The notes under the pieces: generated by a model
Seen by the model: the letters and a program-made list of their open reading frames with translations, nothing else
The model's database searches: none
Told to the model about the DNA's origin: nothing
Assembly: GCA_016841665.1 (NCBI GenBank)
Contig: JAENYT010000008.1
Span: 1 to 64,000, forward strand
Direction: 5' to 3'
DNA length: 64,000 nt
Origin: Methanobacteriota archaeon
Lineage (GTDB): Archaea; Halobacteriota; Methanomicrobia; Methanomicrobiales; Methanomicrobiaceae
Program-made: the position numbers and the translations under genes
Part shown: positions 20,815 to 28,270 of the stretch, in pieces
Layout: each line of letters opens with the position of its first letter
Numbering within the stretch: position 1 is the first letter of the stretch

Positions 20815-21243
20815 ATGGAAAAAATTACTGGTGTGACCTTTCCTGTTCCAAAACAATATATGGCACGTTTTTTTGAAGAGGGTAAAACGGTCTTCATCAA
20901 ACCAGCAACGGTTTTCAAAGAACTGAAACGTGGCATGAAATTTGTGTTCTATCAGTCGCACGAGGACACCGGCAATGTAGGGGAAGCGACAATAAAAAGG
21001 ATCCTCATCATGGAAAATCCCCTCAATTTCTTTGAAACATTCGGAGACGCTGTGTTTCTCACGCGGGAAGAGGTGAAGGACTACCTTCAGGTGCAGGAAA
21101 AATGGCAGGGTGGCCGTGTAAGGAAGGGGGAGGGAAGGAAGAAAAATTGGATTGCACTTGAACTCGAAAACATTCGCAAATATGACAAAATTAAGAAACC
21201 CGAGCGATTCGTGAGTGTTGGAGGTAAATACCTCAAAGAATGA
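20815..21243 (+). CDS. DUF365 (EVE/PUA-like fold) protein
   Basis: A 142-residue protein matching the archaeal DUF365 pattern: GVTFPVPKQYMARFFEEGKT, then KPATVFKELKRGMKFVFYQS, GEATIKRI, DAVFLTREEVKDY, and the closing PERFVSVGGKYL. The fold is predicted to be PUA/ASCH-like, hence nucleic-acid or modified-base binding; no substrate is known. The ATG at 20815 is preferred over GTG 20806. It stands 54 bases after the primase-HEAT gene and is convergent with cdc6. With the EVE gene at 17.5 kb, it makes two PUA-like modules around the interrupted primase. Confidence 0.8.
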   Translation: MEKITGVTFPVPKQYMARFFEEGKTVFIKPATVFKELKRGMKFVFYQSHEDTGNVGEATIKRILIMENPLNFFETFGDAVFLTREEVKDYLQVQEKWQGGRVRKGEGRKKNWIALELENIRKYDKIKKPERFVSVGGKYLKE

Positions 21244-21272
21244 ATCAAAATCCTACCTCGAAAATCAATTTT

Positions 21273-22427
21273 TCACCCCCCACACACCTCCCTCACCCTC
21301 TCCGCCTCATACCGCAGCGTGATCATCCTCGTCCTCCCCCGGCCGTGCAGGAAGTTAACATCGACCAACCGCATCTCGTCGAACTTCTTCACGCTCTTGT
21401 AGAAGGTGGAGTAGCCGATCCTGGCCGAGGCCCTGGCCGCATCGTAGGCCTCGGACATGGAGACCCCGGTGTCGGCCTGCTCCATCCCGGCGATCAGCCT
21501 GAGGAGCCGTCGCTCCTCCTTTTTGAGGGTGCGCACGGTGTTGTCCAGGTGGGCGTACTGGGCCACCTCGTAGGCGGCCTCGACGTCCTGGCGCTCGATG
21601 GCCGGCCGGGCGCTGCGCTCGGCGTTCACTCCCGCCCGCTTGAGCAGATCGATGCCCACCCGCAGATCCCCGCTCTCCATGGTCCGGTCGACCACGAGCG
21701 AGAGCATCTCCCCGGAGAGCGCCCCGGGGTAGAAGCCCTGCAGGGCCCGCTCTCTGAGGATCTCGTGGACCTCCTCGGCGGTGTAGGGCGGGAAGTAGAC
21801 GGTGGTCGGCTGGAACACGGAGAGGACCCGCGGGTCCACCTCCTGGCCGATGTCCACGGTCATGTCACTGACAATGGCGATCACCGCGATGCGGGTGCCC
21901 TCGTGGATCTCGTGGGTGCGCAGCAGGATGTAGAGCAGATCGTTGAGCTCGTTGCGGTAGAGCAGGTAGTTGGCATCGTCCAGGCAGACGACCACCGTGC
22001 ACTGCCGCTCCTGCATGAGCCGGGCCACCGCGTCCAGCAGGGTGGCGAAGGAGGTGCCCGAGGCCGGCGGCGTCTGCCCGGAGAGCTTCTGGTAGATGCG
22101 GGCAAAGACGGCAAACTTGGTGGCGTCCACCTGGCAGTTCACGTACACCGGGACCAGGGCCCGGCCGATCCCCTCGATCTCGGCGAAGAGTTTGCGGACG
22201 CTGGTGGTCTTCCCGGTGCCGGGCAGGCCCCGGCAGATGGTGTTCAGGGGCCGCCCGCCCCGCAGCCCGGGCATCAGCTGGAAGGCGAGGTCTCGGGTCT
22301 GGGTGTCGCGGAAATTGAGCTGACCGGGGATATAGTCGATATCAAAGACGTCCTCATCCCGAAAGAGCGTCTGGTCCCATCGCAGGTACTTGGTCGGCAT
22401 AGAGATCCGGTGGGGTGAGGGAGGCAT
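21273..22427 (-). CDS. Orc1/Cdc6-family replication initiator
   Basis: A 384-residue AAA+ ATPase that loads at archaeal and plasmid origins. Walker A is GLPGTGKTTS near residues 69-78; Walker B is VVCLDDANYLL; a sensor-1 region and a C-terminal winged helix (DEMRLVDVNFLHGRGRTRMITLRY) follow. The alternative start is ATG 22397 (MPTKYLRWDQ). It is transcribed away from a divergent gene, with a 115-base gap holding an inverted repeat, a typical origin layout. Chromosomal and element-borne Orc1 proteins look alike; neighbouring primase, ardC and integrase remnants favour a plasmid or integrated-element origin (inference). Confidence 0.88.
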   Translation of the reverse strand: MPPSPHRISMPTKYLRWDQTLFRDEDVFDIDYIPGQLNFRDTQTRDLAFQLMPGLRGGRPLNTICRGLPGTGKTTSVRKLFAEIEGIGRALVPVYVNCQVDATKFAVFARIYQKLSGQTPPASGTSFATLLDAVARLMQERQCTVVVCLDDANYLLYRNELNDLLYILLRTHEIHEGTRIAVIAIVSDMTVDIGQEVDPRVLSVFQPTTVYFPPYTAEEVHEILRERALQGFYPGALSGEMLSLVVDRTMESGDLRVGIDLLKRAGVNAERSARPAIERQDVEAAYEVAQYAHLDNTVRTLKKEERRLLRLIAGMEQADTGVSMSEAYDAARASARIGYSTFYKSVKKFDEMRLVDVNFLHGRGRTRMITLRYEAERVREVCGG

Positions 22428-22450
22428 ATAGGTGGGGCGAGGGCGCCGGG

Positions 22451-22493
22451 CGAAAGTGATCGGGCCGGCGGTGATCCCGATCGGTTACTTTCG
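22451..22493. promoter_or_regulatory. Imperfect inverted repeat between cdc6 and its divergent neighbour
   Basis: Left arm CGAAAGT-GATCGGG (22451-22464); right arm CCCGATC (22476-22482), four extra bases, then ACTTTCG (22487-22493). The two seven-base half-arms pair perfectly in order. Its position in the gap upstream of orc1/cdc6 fits an origin recognition element or an autoregulatory operator; the sequence cannot tell which. Confidence 0.45.
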
Positions 22494-22542
22494 TCCTGCA
22501 CAGTCTCTACTCTTTTTCCCTCGACGCCCATGCTCCTCCTCC

Positions 22543-23070
22543 ATGCAGCATCTCATCCCCTACGCCTACATCACCGAGCTGGCCTCCTTCACCCTGCTCA
22601 TCGCCCCCCTGGACCAGATCCTCGCTGCGGCGAAGCTGGCCTTCCACAAGACCGAGCCCCCGGTCACCTACCTCGCCGGGGAGGAGGTGGGGATCTTCTC
22701 CCGGCTGATCGCGGTGCACAACCTGGCCACCTTCCGGCACGCGGAAAACGGCCGCCACTTGCTCTCCCTGATCGAAGAGGCGGACCGGCCCTGCCTCTGC
22801 ATCGAGCACGATCCTGCGCTGTTCGAGGACGGCCCGGCATTCGTGGAGCGATTCGTGTTCGCCTGCCGGGACAGGGCCCACGAGGAGGGGACGACGGTGC
22901 TGTTGCTGGCGACCGAGATCGATCCGGTGCTGCTGCAGGTCTACGGGGAGGCCGACCGGGCCTACTATGGCACCCGCCTCTACCGCTCGAAGCGGAACAC
23001 GCTGCGAGGCCGGATGGTCGGGGAGGACCTCATGCCCGGGCAGCAGACGCTGGAGGAGGCATTGCGGTGA
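22543..23070 (+). CDS. Conserved-looking hypothetical protein, RecA-fold-like
   Basis: A 175-residue GC-rich protein read from ATG 22543 (an earlier in-frame ATG lies at 22432). It lacks a P-loop but has a Walker B-like strand (CLCIEHDPALF, ~88-98) followed by a second hydrophobic strand (VLLLATEIDP, ~120-129), recalling RecA/KaiC-type folds without a nucleotide-binding loop. No known family is recognised. It is divergent from cdc6 and overlaps the next gene by four bases (GTGA), so the two form an operon that may belong to the replication module. Confidence 0.6.
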   Translation: MQHLIPYAYITELASFTLLIAPLDQILAAAKLAFHKTEPPVTYLAGEEVGIFSRLIAVHNLATFRHAENGRHLLSLIEEADRPCLCIEHDPALFEDGPAFVERFVFACRDRAHEEGTTVLLLATEIDPVLLQVYGEADRAYYGTRLYRSKRNTLRGRMVGEDLMPGQQTLEEALR

Positions 23071-23303
23071 TCCCGGCATGGGACCCCCTGCAGGCGGCGG
23101 CCGTGCTGCTGGGCATCGCCGGGGCGGTGCTCGTCGCCGGGAGGTCGGCGAAGGTGCGGGGCGCAGGGTTCGGGTGCTGGATCGTCGGCAACCTCCTCTG
23201 GGTGGGGGAGGGGATCCTGGTGCAGAACGGGTTCCTCGTGGTGATGTTCGCCTTCTACTGGGTGATGGCGGTGGTGGGGTTCAGGAACAACTGGGGAGTG
23301 TGA
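23067..23303 (+). CDS. Small two-helix membrane protein
   Basis: A 78-residue protein starting at GTG 23067, overlapping the previous stop. It has hydrophobic segments at about residues 6-21 (AAAVLLGIAGAVLVAG) and 31-70 (a long stretch through FAFYWVMAVVGF), ending in RNNWGV. The function is unknown. The last ~55 bases of the gene recur as decayed copies at 23761-23815 and in part at 24036-24060, indicating past local duplication of this gene. Confidence 0.6.
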   Translation: MIPAWDPLQAAAVLLGIAGAVLVAGRSAKVRGAGFGCWIVGNLLWVGEGILVQNGFLVVMFAFYWVMAVVGFRNNWGV

Positions 23304-24256
23304 TTCGCGGTGGTTGTTCTGCCTTCTGGTCCTTTGAATGACGATTGATTGTTGATAGGGATTGTAGAAGATTGTAGATTTGAAATCCATCTATCTGCCT
23401 CAAATAGTCAAATGGGTGGAGTACATTGAATATTCTAAAGCAGGTGCCCTGGAAAGATTGTAGAGTATTTTAGATGACCGGGGAAGAGCAGAACGAGCAG
23501 AACGAGTGTTGCGAGGATAAAGAGAACGATGAGGACAACGAGAGTATCATACAGGGGCTCTGTTGAAATCGCGGTTGACGATAGCGGTGACGGGGTTCAA
23601 TTTTCTCTTCAAAATGCGTTTTTCGTGTGTTAGGCTGGTTGTATCAGGTCGATTTGTTTCTCCTGACCCATGTTTACTGTTGCACGATAATCGTAGGAAA
23701 ATGGAACGGTAGGTGGGTTACTGTTCCATTTTCAGGGTGAACAGTAGTGAACGGTAAAACTGTTCGCCTTCTACTGGATGATGGCGGTGGTGGGATTCAA
23801 GAACAGCTGGGGGCGTGGTGCGCTGAGTGTTTTCGTCTGGAAATAATGTTGCTGAAAATGAATTGGAGATGCATTGGAGAAAATTCAAAGGAATGCGTTA
23901 CTTCAAATCTTAAAATAAGGATAATTTTCTGATTTTCTCAACGGTGAATTGGGGGAGATTGGGGAAATGAACACATGGAAGAAAGAGAACTCTGAATATG
24001 ATGGGTTCAGTGGTGCTTGATTCAGAGCGGATATCTGGTGGTGGGTTCAGGAATAAGTGGGAGTCAAACGTGGAAGCGAGATGGGTCTTCACCGAAGGCA
24101 GCAGTACGATGGATAGTTGGGTTGTTGGATATGTGTTGGATAACGGAAATCAAATATCCAACTCTTTTGTAAAAATAAACCCCTATTCGTGGATTAAGTC
24201 TGTTAGAATTGTATCGTTGTTGGATACATCTTGGCGTTTTTTCAAAGACTGCCAAT
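23304..24256. other. Decayed accessory stretch without an intact gene
   Basis: About 950 bases with mixed composition. It contains two fragments of the upstream membrane-protein gene and a short minus-strand hydrophobic reading frame around 23430-23600 that has no usable start codon. A 30-codon acidic frame at 23474 (plus) is only its complement. I see no tRNA, CRISPR or insertion-sequence ends. Confidence 0.5.
23761..23815 (+). pseudogene. Fragment duplicating the 3' end of the 23067-23303 gene
   Basis: Bases 23761-23815 match 23245-23299 at nearly every position (encoding the FAFYWxMAVVGF segment and NxWG). A shorter echo of the last part lies at 24036-24060. The upstream part of the gene is missing in both, so these are non-functional remnants. 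Confidence 0.65.
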
Positions 24257-24529
24257 TTATCTGACCCGGAGATCTTCACGCATCGCGTACTTTCTCACCA
24301 GATCCGGGTTGTGAATCCAGCAGATCTTTCCCTCGCTATCTGCGGCAATTTTCCCGGACTCCTCCAGGTAATCGATGATGGTCTTGAACGTCTGGTACAT
24401 CATCTTTTTCGGCAAATTCTCCCAGAGAGCACGGCGCCTGTATTCCCCGCTATAGGCCTGGATGAAGTGCTCGACCATGCGGATGGTGTCCAGCTGCGGT
24501 GAGTGGGATGACCTGCTGGAGCGTGGCAT
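24257..24529 (-). CDS. Small winged-helix-like protein
   Basis: A 90-residue protein from ATG 24529. It has a predicted helix-rich core (TIRMVEHFIQAY, then WENLPKKMMYQTFKTIIDYL) and a beta wing (GKIAADSEGKICWI) ending with LVRKYAMRED, a pattern common in small archaeal DNA-binding proteins. A TATA-like GTTATATACA (minus strand, about 24552-24561) lies 23-32 bases upstream, consistent with a leaderless transcript. It is divergent from the nucleotidyltransferase gene and may regulate it; this is inference. Confidence 0.6.
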   Translation of the reverse strand: MPRSSRSSHSPQLDTIRMVEHFIQAYSGEYRRRALWENLPKKMMYQTFKTIIDYLEESGKIAADSEGKICWIHNPDLVRKYAMREDLRVR

Positions 24530-24692
24530 GAGATGCAAGTTTGTTGTATGGGTGTATATAACAAATGATCTGGATAGTGCGCTGTTCAAAAAGTGAATGA
24601 TTCTGGCGACGCGGTGGCCTCGTGCGATTCAGGAACGCTTGGGAAGTACGATGAGGAGCCTCTGTCGGATGTTTCTGATCCGAAAACAAAAA

Positions 24693-24731
24693 GTTCGCGG
24701 ATCGCGAACAAAAAGTTTTTAGTTCGCGAAC
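24693..24731. promoter_or_regulatory. Paired TTCGCGAA-type palindromes, probable autoregulatory operator
   Basis: Two dyads sit side by side: GTTCGCG-GAT-CGCGAAC (24693-24709) and the perfect GTTCGCGAAC (24722-24731). They share flanking runs of A. They lie 15-53 bases before GTG 24746, where a toxin-antitoxin operator is expected, and support that codon as the true start of the next gene. Confidence 0.6.
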
Positions 24732-24745
24732 AAAATGATCTGATC

Positions 24746-25291
24746 GTGCTTTCCGAGGTGTTCAAATCAGAAGAGCGGATTCTCATTCTTCGCTATGTTG
24801 GCCTTCGTGCCTCGGTCACCGTCCAGGCCGTTGCCGATGGAACGGGGAGATCAAAAGGATTCGTCTCCCAGTACCTCAATATGCTCGTGGAGGAGCAGTT
24901 GTTGACCCGCAACCACCGGGCCTTCATCCGGGAGGACAGTGCGCTCTGGCGGTCGATCAAGCGCCTCCTCAATCTCGACCTGCTCCGGCCTCACGTCACG
25001 CTGCCTGCATGGGTGGACGGGATCGGCATCTTCGGGTCATGGGCGGAGGGGACCAACACCACCGAAAGCGACCTCGATCTCTGGATCCTCGTCTCCCGCT
25101 ACGATCCTGATCTCGAGATATGCGCCGCAGAACTGGATCAGGAGATTGCGCGGTATACCGGCTGCGAGGTCAACTCGTTCCTGCTCACGCCCGACAAATT
25201 GCGCCATCTCAAGGAGCATGACCAGCCGTTCTATACCAGCCTGAAGAGAGGCTATCTAACACTGCAGGGAGAGGACCTTGAATTCGCTTGA
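24746..25291 (+). CDS. HTH-nucleotidyltransferase (MNT-type antitoxin)
   Basis: A 181-residue protein with an N-terminal winged helix (~1-70, ILRYVGLRASVTVQAVAD then GFVSQYLNMLVEE) and a minimal nucleotidyltransferase domain (~95-181). The polymerase-beta-type motif GSWAEGTNTTESDLDLW shows the GS and the two Asp ligands intact. Family members usually begin at the LSEVFKSEERI segment, which favours GTG 24746 over the longer GTG 24593 frame. Such proteins are the antitoxin half of MNT/HEPN pairs and modify the HEPN toxin. Here the partner immediately downstream is reduced to a 29-codon stump, so this copy is probably an orphan. Confidence 0.78.
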   Translation: MLSEVFKSEERILILRYVGLRASVTVQAVADGTGRSKGFVSQYLNMLVEEQLLTRNHRAFIREDSALWRSIKRLLNLDLLRPHVTLPAWVDGIGIFGSWAEGTNTTESDLDLWILVSRYDPDLEICAAELDQEIARYTGCEVNSFLLTPDKLRHLKEHDQPFYTSLKRGYLTLQGEDLEFA

Positions 25292-25367
25292 GAAGTGCTT
25301 CGCGGATGGGAAACTGCCGACCTTTGAGCCCTCAAAACAGAAAGCGAGAAGAACACAGGAGCCCTGA
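25278..25367 (+). pseudogene. Truncated HEPN-domain toxin remnant
   Basis: A 29-codon frame from TTG 25278, overlapping the nucleotidyltransferase by 14 bases. The opening (NSLEKCFADGKL, then FEPSKQKA) matches how many HEPN toxins paired with MNT antitoxins begin. It ends at TGA 25365 before any catalytic RxxxxH motif. The convergent gene at 25374 begins directly after it, suggesting a deletion junction. Confidence 0.55.
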
Positions 25368-25373
25368 ACACCC

Positions 25374-25634
25374 CTACCATCCCCGGTTCAAAAAGAATTT
25401 CAAGACCAGCGTCATCAGCCCGCCGGCCCCGGCCCCGATGGCAGCGCTGATGCCCTTCATCTTCAGTTCTTCGCCGATCTTCTGACTCTGCCACCCCTCG
25501 AGCGCCCGCATCCGCTCCTCGAAATCTGCATTGGTCTCTTCCATCCGCTGCAGCGTCTTGCAGATCCATTTCACGTCCCTGCTGGTCTCAACGATCATCT
25601 CCCGGGTGGACTTCTCCACGCTCCTCGCCCCCAA
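25374..25634 (-). CDS. Small coiled-coil protein with C-terminal membrane anchor
   Basis: An 86-residue protein from TTG 25634. A charged helix (about 8-60, with REMIVETSRDVKW and ADFEERMRALEGW) precedes a single glycine-rich membrane segment (~62-82, ISAAIGAGAGGLMTLVLKFF). The layout is like phage XhlA/holin-associated proteins, but no family is certain. A TATA-like element lies ~30 bases upstream inside the divergent palindrome at 25665-25687. Confidence 0.5.
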   Translation of the reverse strand: MGARSVEKSTREMIVETSRDVKWICKTLQRMEETNADFEERMRALEGWQSQKIGEELKMKGISAAIGAGAGGLMTLVLKFFLNRGW

Positions 25635-25664
25635 CTATCTCCGTAGGTAATCTATGCGCCGGGT

Positions 25665-25687
25665 ATATATTACTGTAGGTAATATAT
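25665..25687. promoter_or_regulatory. Perfect 9-bp-arm inverted repeat in a divergent promoter
   Basis: ATATATTAC (25665-25673), spacer TGTAG, GTAATATAT (25679-25687). It lies between divergent genes starting at 25634 and 25756. Each arm also forms a TATA-like box for its outward gene, so a bound regulator would control both. Confidence 0.55.
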
Positions 25688-25755
25688 TGATCTGTCTGCC
25701 ATGCACCGGAGAGATGCCGGCTCACCTGCGGGCAGGCAGGCAGGAGCGTGCAAGA

Positions 25756-26259
25756 ATGGCTGATTTCATCGAGACCAACAACACCAAGACCGCTGTTCGG
25801 GAGCTCGCTGCCTCCATTCCGGACGTCGCCACCTTCGCGGCGATCGTCCAGGAAGTGCTCGACACCAACCCCTTCGGGTGTGTGGGCTACGTGCAGGCTG
25901 GCGTGAACCACGACGGAGTGGAGAAGAACAGGGAGAGCTACACGGCCCGGGTCAACTACGAGGACCTCGACGCACACACGGTCGGATCCATCTCGGCCAA
26001 GGCGCCGGGGGCGGCGGCCATGGAGACCGTGGCTGCAGACATCCTGGCTGACACGGCCCTCGCCACCGCCATGGGCGGCGATCCGGTCCGGGACTATGAC
26101 AGGGAGAGTTATTCCTGCCAGCTGAAATGCAGTGATCCCAACGGGGAGATCTACTACGTCACTTTCGGGCGTGACAATGTGCGGATCACCTCCTACACGG
26201 ACGATGCCATCCGCACTGCGGTGGAGACCTGGGCGGACACTATCCCGGCCCTGGCCTGA
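25756..26259 (+). CDS. Hypothetical protein, possibly element-borne
   Basis: A 167-residue acidic protein from ATG 25756 (an upstream in-frame ATG at 25654 lies inside the operator and is unlikely). No known family, signal peptide or membrane segment is recognised. The N-terminal half is helical (DFIETNNTKTAVRELAAS); the C-terminal half has beta strands (EIYYVTFGRDNVRITSY). A strong hairpin terminator follows the stop. The codon use is GC-rich. Confidence 0.55.
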   Translation: MADFIETNNTKTAVRELAASIPDVATFAAIVQEVLDTNPFGCVGYVQAGVNHDGVEKNRESYTARVNYEDLDAHTVGSISAKAPGAAAMETVAADILADTALATAMGGDPVRDYDRESYSCQLKCSDPNGEIYYVTFGRDNVRITSYTDDAIRTAVETWADTIPALA

Positions 26260-26283
26260 GGGGGCACTCCCCCTCCTGTTTTT
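26258..26283 (+). terminator. Hairpin and T-run after the 25756 gene
   Basis: Arms GAGGGGG (26258-26264) and CCCCCTC (26269-26275) pair perfectly around a 4-base loop and are followed by CTGTTTTT. It overlaps the stop codon of the gene and lies just ahead of the next ribosome-binding site. Confidence 0.6.
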
Positions 26284-26294
26284 GAGGTGAGCTA

Positions 26295-26417
26295 ATGGAC
26301 AACGAGATCCTCATTGTCGGGATCTTCGTGGGAGCCGGCCTGATGGGATACGTGGTGGTCCCGGGCCTGCTCGTCATGTGGGATATGGTGCTGGACCATA
26401 TCACCCGGTCTGAGTGA
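26295..26417 (+). CDS. Very small single-pass membrane protein
   Basis: A 40-residue frame with a good ribosome-binding site (GAGGTGA, 26284-26290) four bases before ATG. Most of it is hydrophobic (LIVGIFVGAGLMGYVVVPGL). The C-terminal end (LLVMWDMVLDHITRS) recurs in a decayed duplicate at 27944. Function unknown; the strong ribosome-binding site and the duplication argue that it is a real gene. Confidence 0.5.
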   Translation: MDNEILIVGIFVGAGLMGYVVVPGLLVMWDMVLDHITRSE

Positions 26418-26481
26418 GAGTAGGGGTATTTCCCCTCTTTTTCTGGCTGAAATGGGGGCGATTTTGGCTTATTTCTGAGAT
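26365..26481 (+). repeat. 117-bp direct repeat, copy 1
   Basis: Covers the end of the 40-residue membrane-protein gene and its downstream terminator. It matches 27944-28060 at most positions. The two copies flank 1.46 kb containing a lipoprotein gene and small membrane-protein genes, as if that segment had been inserted within a duplication. Confidence 0.7.
26422..26442 (+). terminator. Hairpin and T-run after the 40-residue gene
   Basis: AGGGG (26422-26426) pairs with CCCCT (26432-26436), followed by CTTTTTC. A weakened version is present in the second copy of the repeat near 28003-28024. Confidence 0.5.
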
Positions 26482-26661
26482 ATCCGATAATGAATTAAAT
26501 CTCAGGATTGTTGCCCTGTTTTTTAGATTTTAAGGAGATCTTTGTGAAGTATCTATTGTTATATTCAGCAAGATGCAATCAAAAAAAGAGTAAATATAAA
26601 AGTCTTTATTACGCTGAATCATAATAAAAAGACCTAAATATTTTGCCGGATAGTCCTTGGT

Positions 26662-27072
26662 ATGAAAATTAGAGGTATCTCCATATTTTTAGTAATTTCA
26701 ATTTTATTGATTGTATTCTTAGCCGGATGCACCGCTTCGATATCAATGGAAACTCCCGAAGATACTTTATCTTCGTATAAATCCGTGTATAATGGAAATA
26801 AAGGCGAATCAGTATATAATTTGATGTCAAGTGAATTCAAGTCAAAGAATACCGAAGATGATGTCGTAAATATGGTTTATGCGGCTAGAATAGTGAATAA
26901 TCTTAAAATCGAAGAATTCAAAATCCTTGATAAATGGTCTACAGGAGAAAATTCTGGGATTTGTAAAGTTGAGATCACATATAAATATGGCGGCTATCAA
27001 TTTACAGAAACCGAAGAAATTGAGTTCGTTCACGAGAATGATGGATGGAAATTGACGGATTTACTCTTCTGA
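26662..27072 (+). CDS. Small lipoprotein with NTF2-like domain
   Basis: A 136-residue secreted lipoprotein. Residues 1-22 form a signal peptide (ISIFLVISILLIVFLAGC) with lipobox Cys22. The mature part (ETPEDTLSSYKSVYNGNKGESVYNLM onward in outline, then a beta sheet ending in ENDGWKLTDLLF) follows the DUF4878/NTF2-like pattern of membrane-anchored archaeal lipoproteins. Codon use is AT-rich, unlike the genes on either side. A TATA-like CCTAAATATT lies about 30 bases before ATG. Ligand unknown. Confidence 0.72.
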   Translation: MKIRGISIFLVISILLIVFLAGCTASISMETPEDTLSSYKSVYNGNKGESVYNLMSSEFKSKNTEDDVVNMVYAARIVNNLKIEEFKILDKWSTGENSGICKVEITYKYGGYQFTETEEIEFVHENDGWKLTDLLF

Positions 27073-27379
27073 TTTCTGAAAAATTCCATTTTTATTTGAA
27101 ATAAAAATATTTTTGCGATTATTGCACTTTTCACGGGTAGTCAATTATCCCAGGTTTGACATACCGATTACATCGCAGGATTCTTTTTCGGTCCACATAC
27201 CAACCCTTAAAGAAGCCATATTTTTGTAGTGCTAATATCGCATAATTCGAACATAAAGGAACATATCGGCACTTTGTATTGAGTCTTTGATTGAATTTCC
27301 TACCTAATTATCGATGCCAGAGATTTTTGATTAAAAATATAGACAATAAAACGGGGGTATTGATTTTTTTCATGAATAT
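27073..27379. other. AT-rich stretch with no recognised feature
   Basis: About 300 bases of AT-rich sequence between a lipoprotein gene and a broken membrane-protein gene. No gene, RNA or repeat is visible. A plus-strand frame from 27291 is the complement of the broken gene that follows. Confidence 0.5.
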
Positions 27380-27623
27380 CTATTCATTCTTGGGTTTATT
27401 AGCATTCGAGTGTTTATTTGGGGAAATAACAGCACCACAGATTGAAACGCCAAAACTCCCGATGATAAATCCAATAGCCAATGCTAACAATGAACCACCT
27501 AGGGTACCTTCTTCGGCGGTTCCTGTAAGTATTTGATAGAATCCAAATAATGCAGTAAGGAGAAAAATCAGTCCAAAAAAAAGAATTTAGATTCCGATTG
27601 GCCACCCGCACCCCTTTGCACAA
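27380..27623 (-). pseudogene. Frameshifted small membrane-protein gene
   Basis: The minus strand encodes two hydrophobic helices (GLIFLLTALFGFYQIL and LLALAIGFIIGSFGVSICGAVI) ending at the stop 27380-27382, but this frame has no start codon. A TTG-started frame from 27623 runs into it if one base is lost or gained in the run of eight A at 27575-27582. The break is either a true homopolymer frameshift or a sequencing error. Confidence 0.45.
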
Positions 27624-27656
27624 GTATCTGCTAGTCTGCCAGCTTCTCCTGGAATT

Positions 27657-27842
27657 CTAATCTTCCTCTTTATCGTAAAGGTAATTGAGAATAACTGCTC
27701 CGATGCACCCCAAAGCTAAACCAACTAACGCCTTTGGATTTCCACTAAAAAGTATGCTTATACCTGCCGATGCAATATAAAGCGCGAGAAGGAGTCCTAA
27801 AATCATAATTATCGTATTACGAAGACTCATATAAATATCCAT
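27657..27842 (-). CDS. Small two-helix membrane protein
   Basis: A 61-residue protein with two hydrophobic helices (TIIMILGLLLALYIASAGIS and LVGLALGCIGAVILNYLY) and a charged tail. It lies 34 bases upstream of the frameshifted membrane-protein gene on the same strand, so the two probably formed a pair. Function unknown. Confidence 0.5.
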   Translation of the reverse strand: MDIYMSLRNTIIMILGLLLALYIASAGISILFSGNPKALVGLALGCIGAVILNYLYDKEED

Positions 27843-28270
27843 AAATTTAAATACAATTTATTCTTTTCGGTTTTATCATCACATTTAGCGCGATCACGAG
27901 GAGTTACTTATCAGCACGTGCATGCAGTCATTATTGACCGAGTGCCTGCTCGTCATGTGTGATATGGTGCTGGACCATATCACCCGGTCCGGGGGGGAGT
28001 AGGGTATTATCCCCTCTTTTTCGGGCTAAAAAAGGGGTGATTTGGGCTTGTTTTTGGGATTTTTACGATGTTTTGAATGCTAATGTATACTAGGGGTTGG
28101 GAAAGACTAGATTTGGAGTTAATTCTTTAAAATACGCTAAATTATTGATTTTAATATATGCAGATTTTACGACGTTTTCCTTACCACATGACCTTTACCC
28201 TATCTTGACGTGAGATCGTCCGTCTGAGGCGATCTATGAAGGTCGAAAAAATGGCAATTTTAGCGTATTT
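27843..28270. other. Intergenic stretch holding the second 117-bp repeat copy
   Basis: Apart from the repeat at 27944-28060 I see only AT-rich sequence. The last ~60 bases must contain the promoter of the following gene, but no clear TATA box is visible. Confidence 0.45.
27944..28060 (+). repeat. 117-bp direct repeat, copy 2
   Basis: A decayed copy of 26365-26481. The coding part has lost its start and the stop context differs (GGGGGGGAG in place of TCTGAGTGAG), so it does not encode the 40-residue protein. Confidence 0.7.

Noticed and set aside
21240-22418. 392-codon plus-strand frame opposite cdc6
   Set aside because: It is the exact complement of the cdc6 gene, whose AAA+ motifs are clear.
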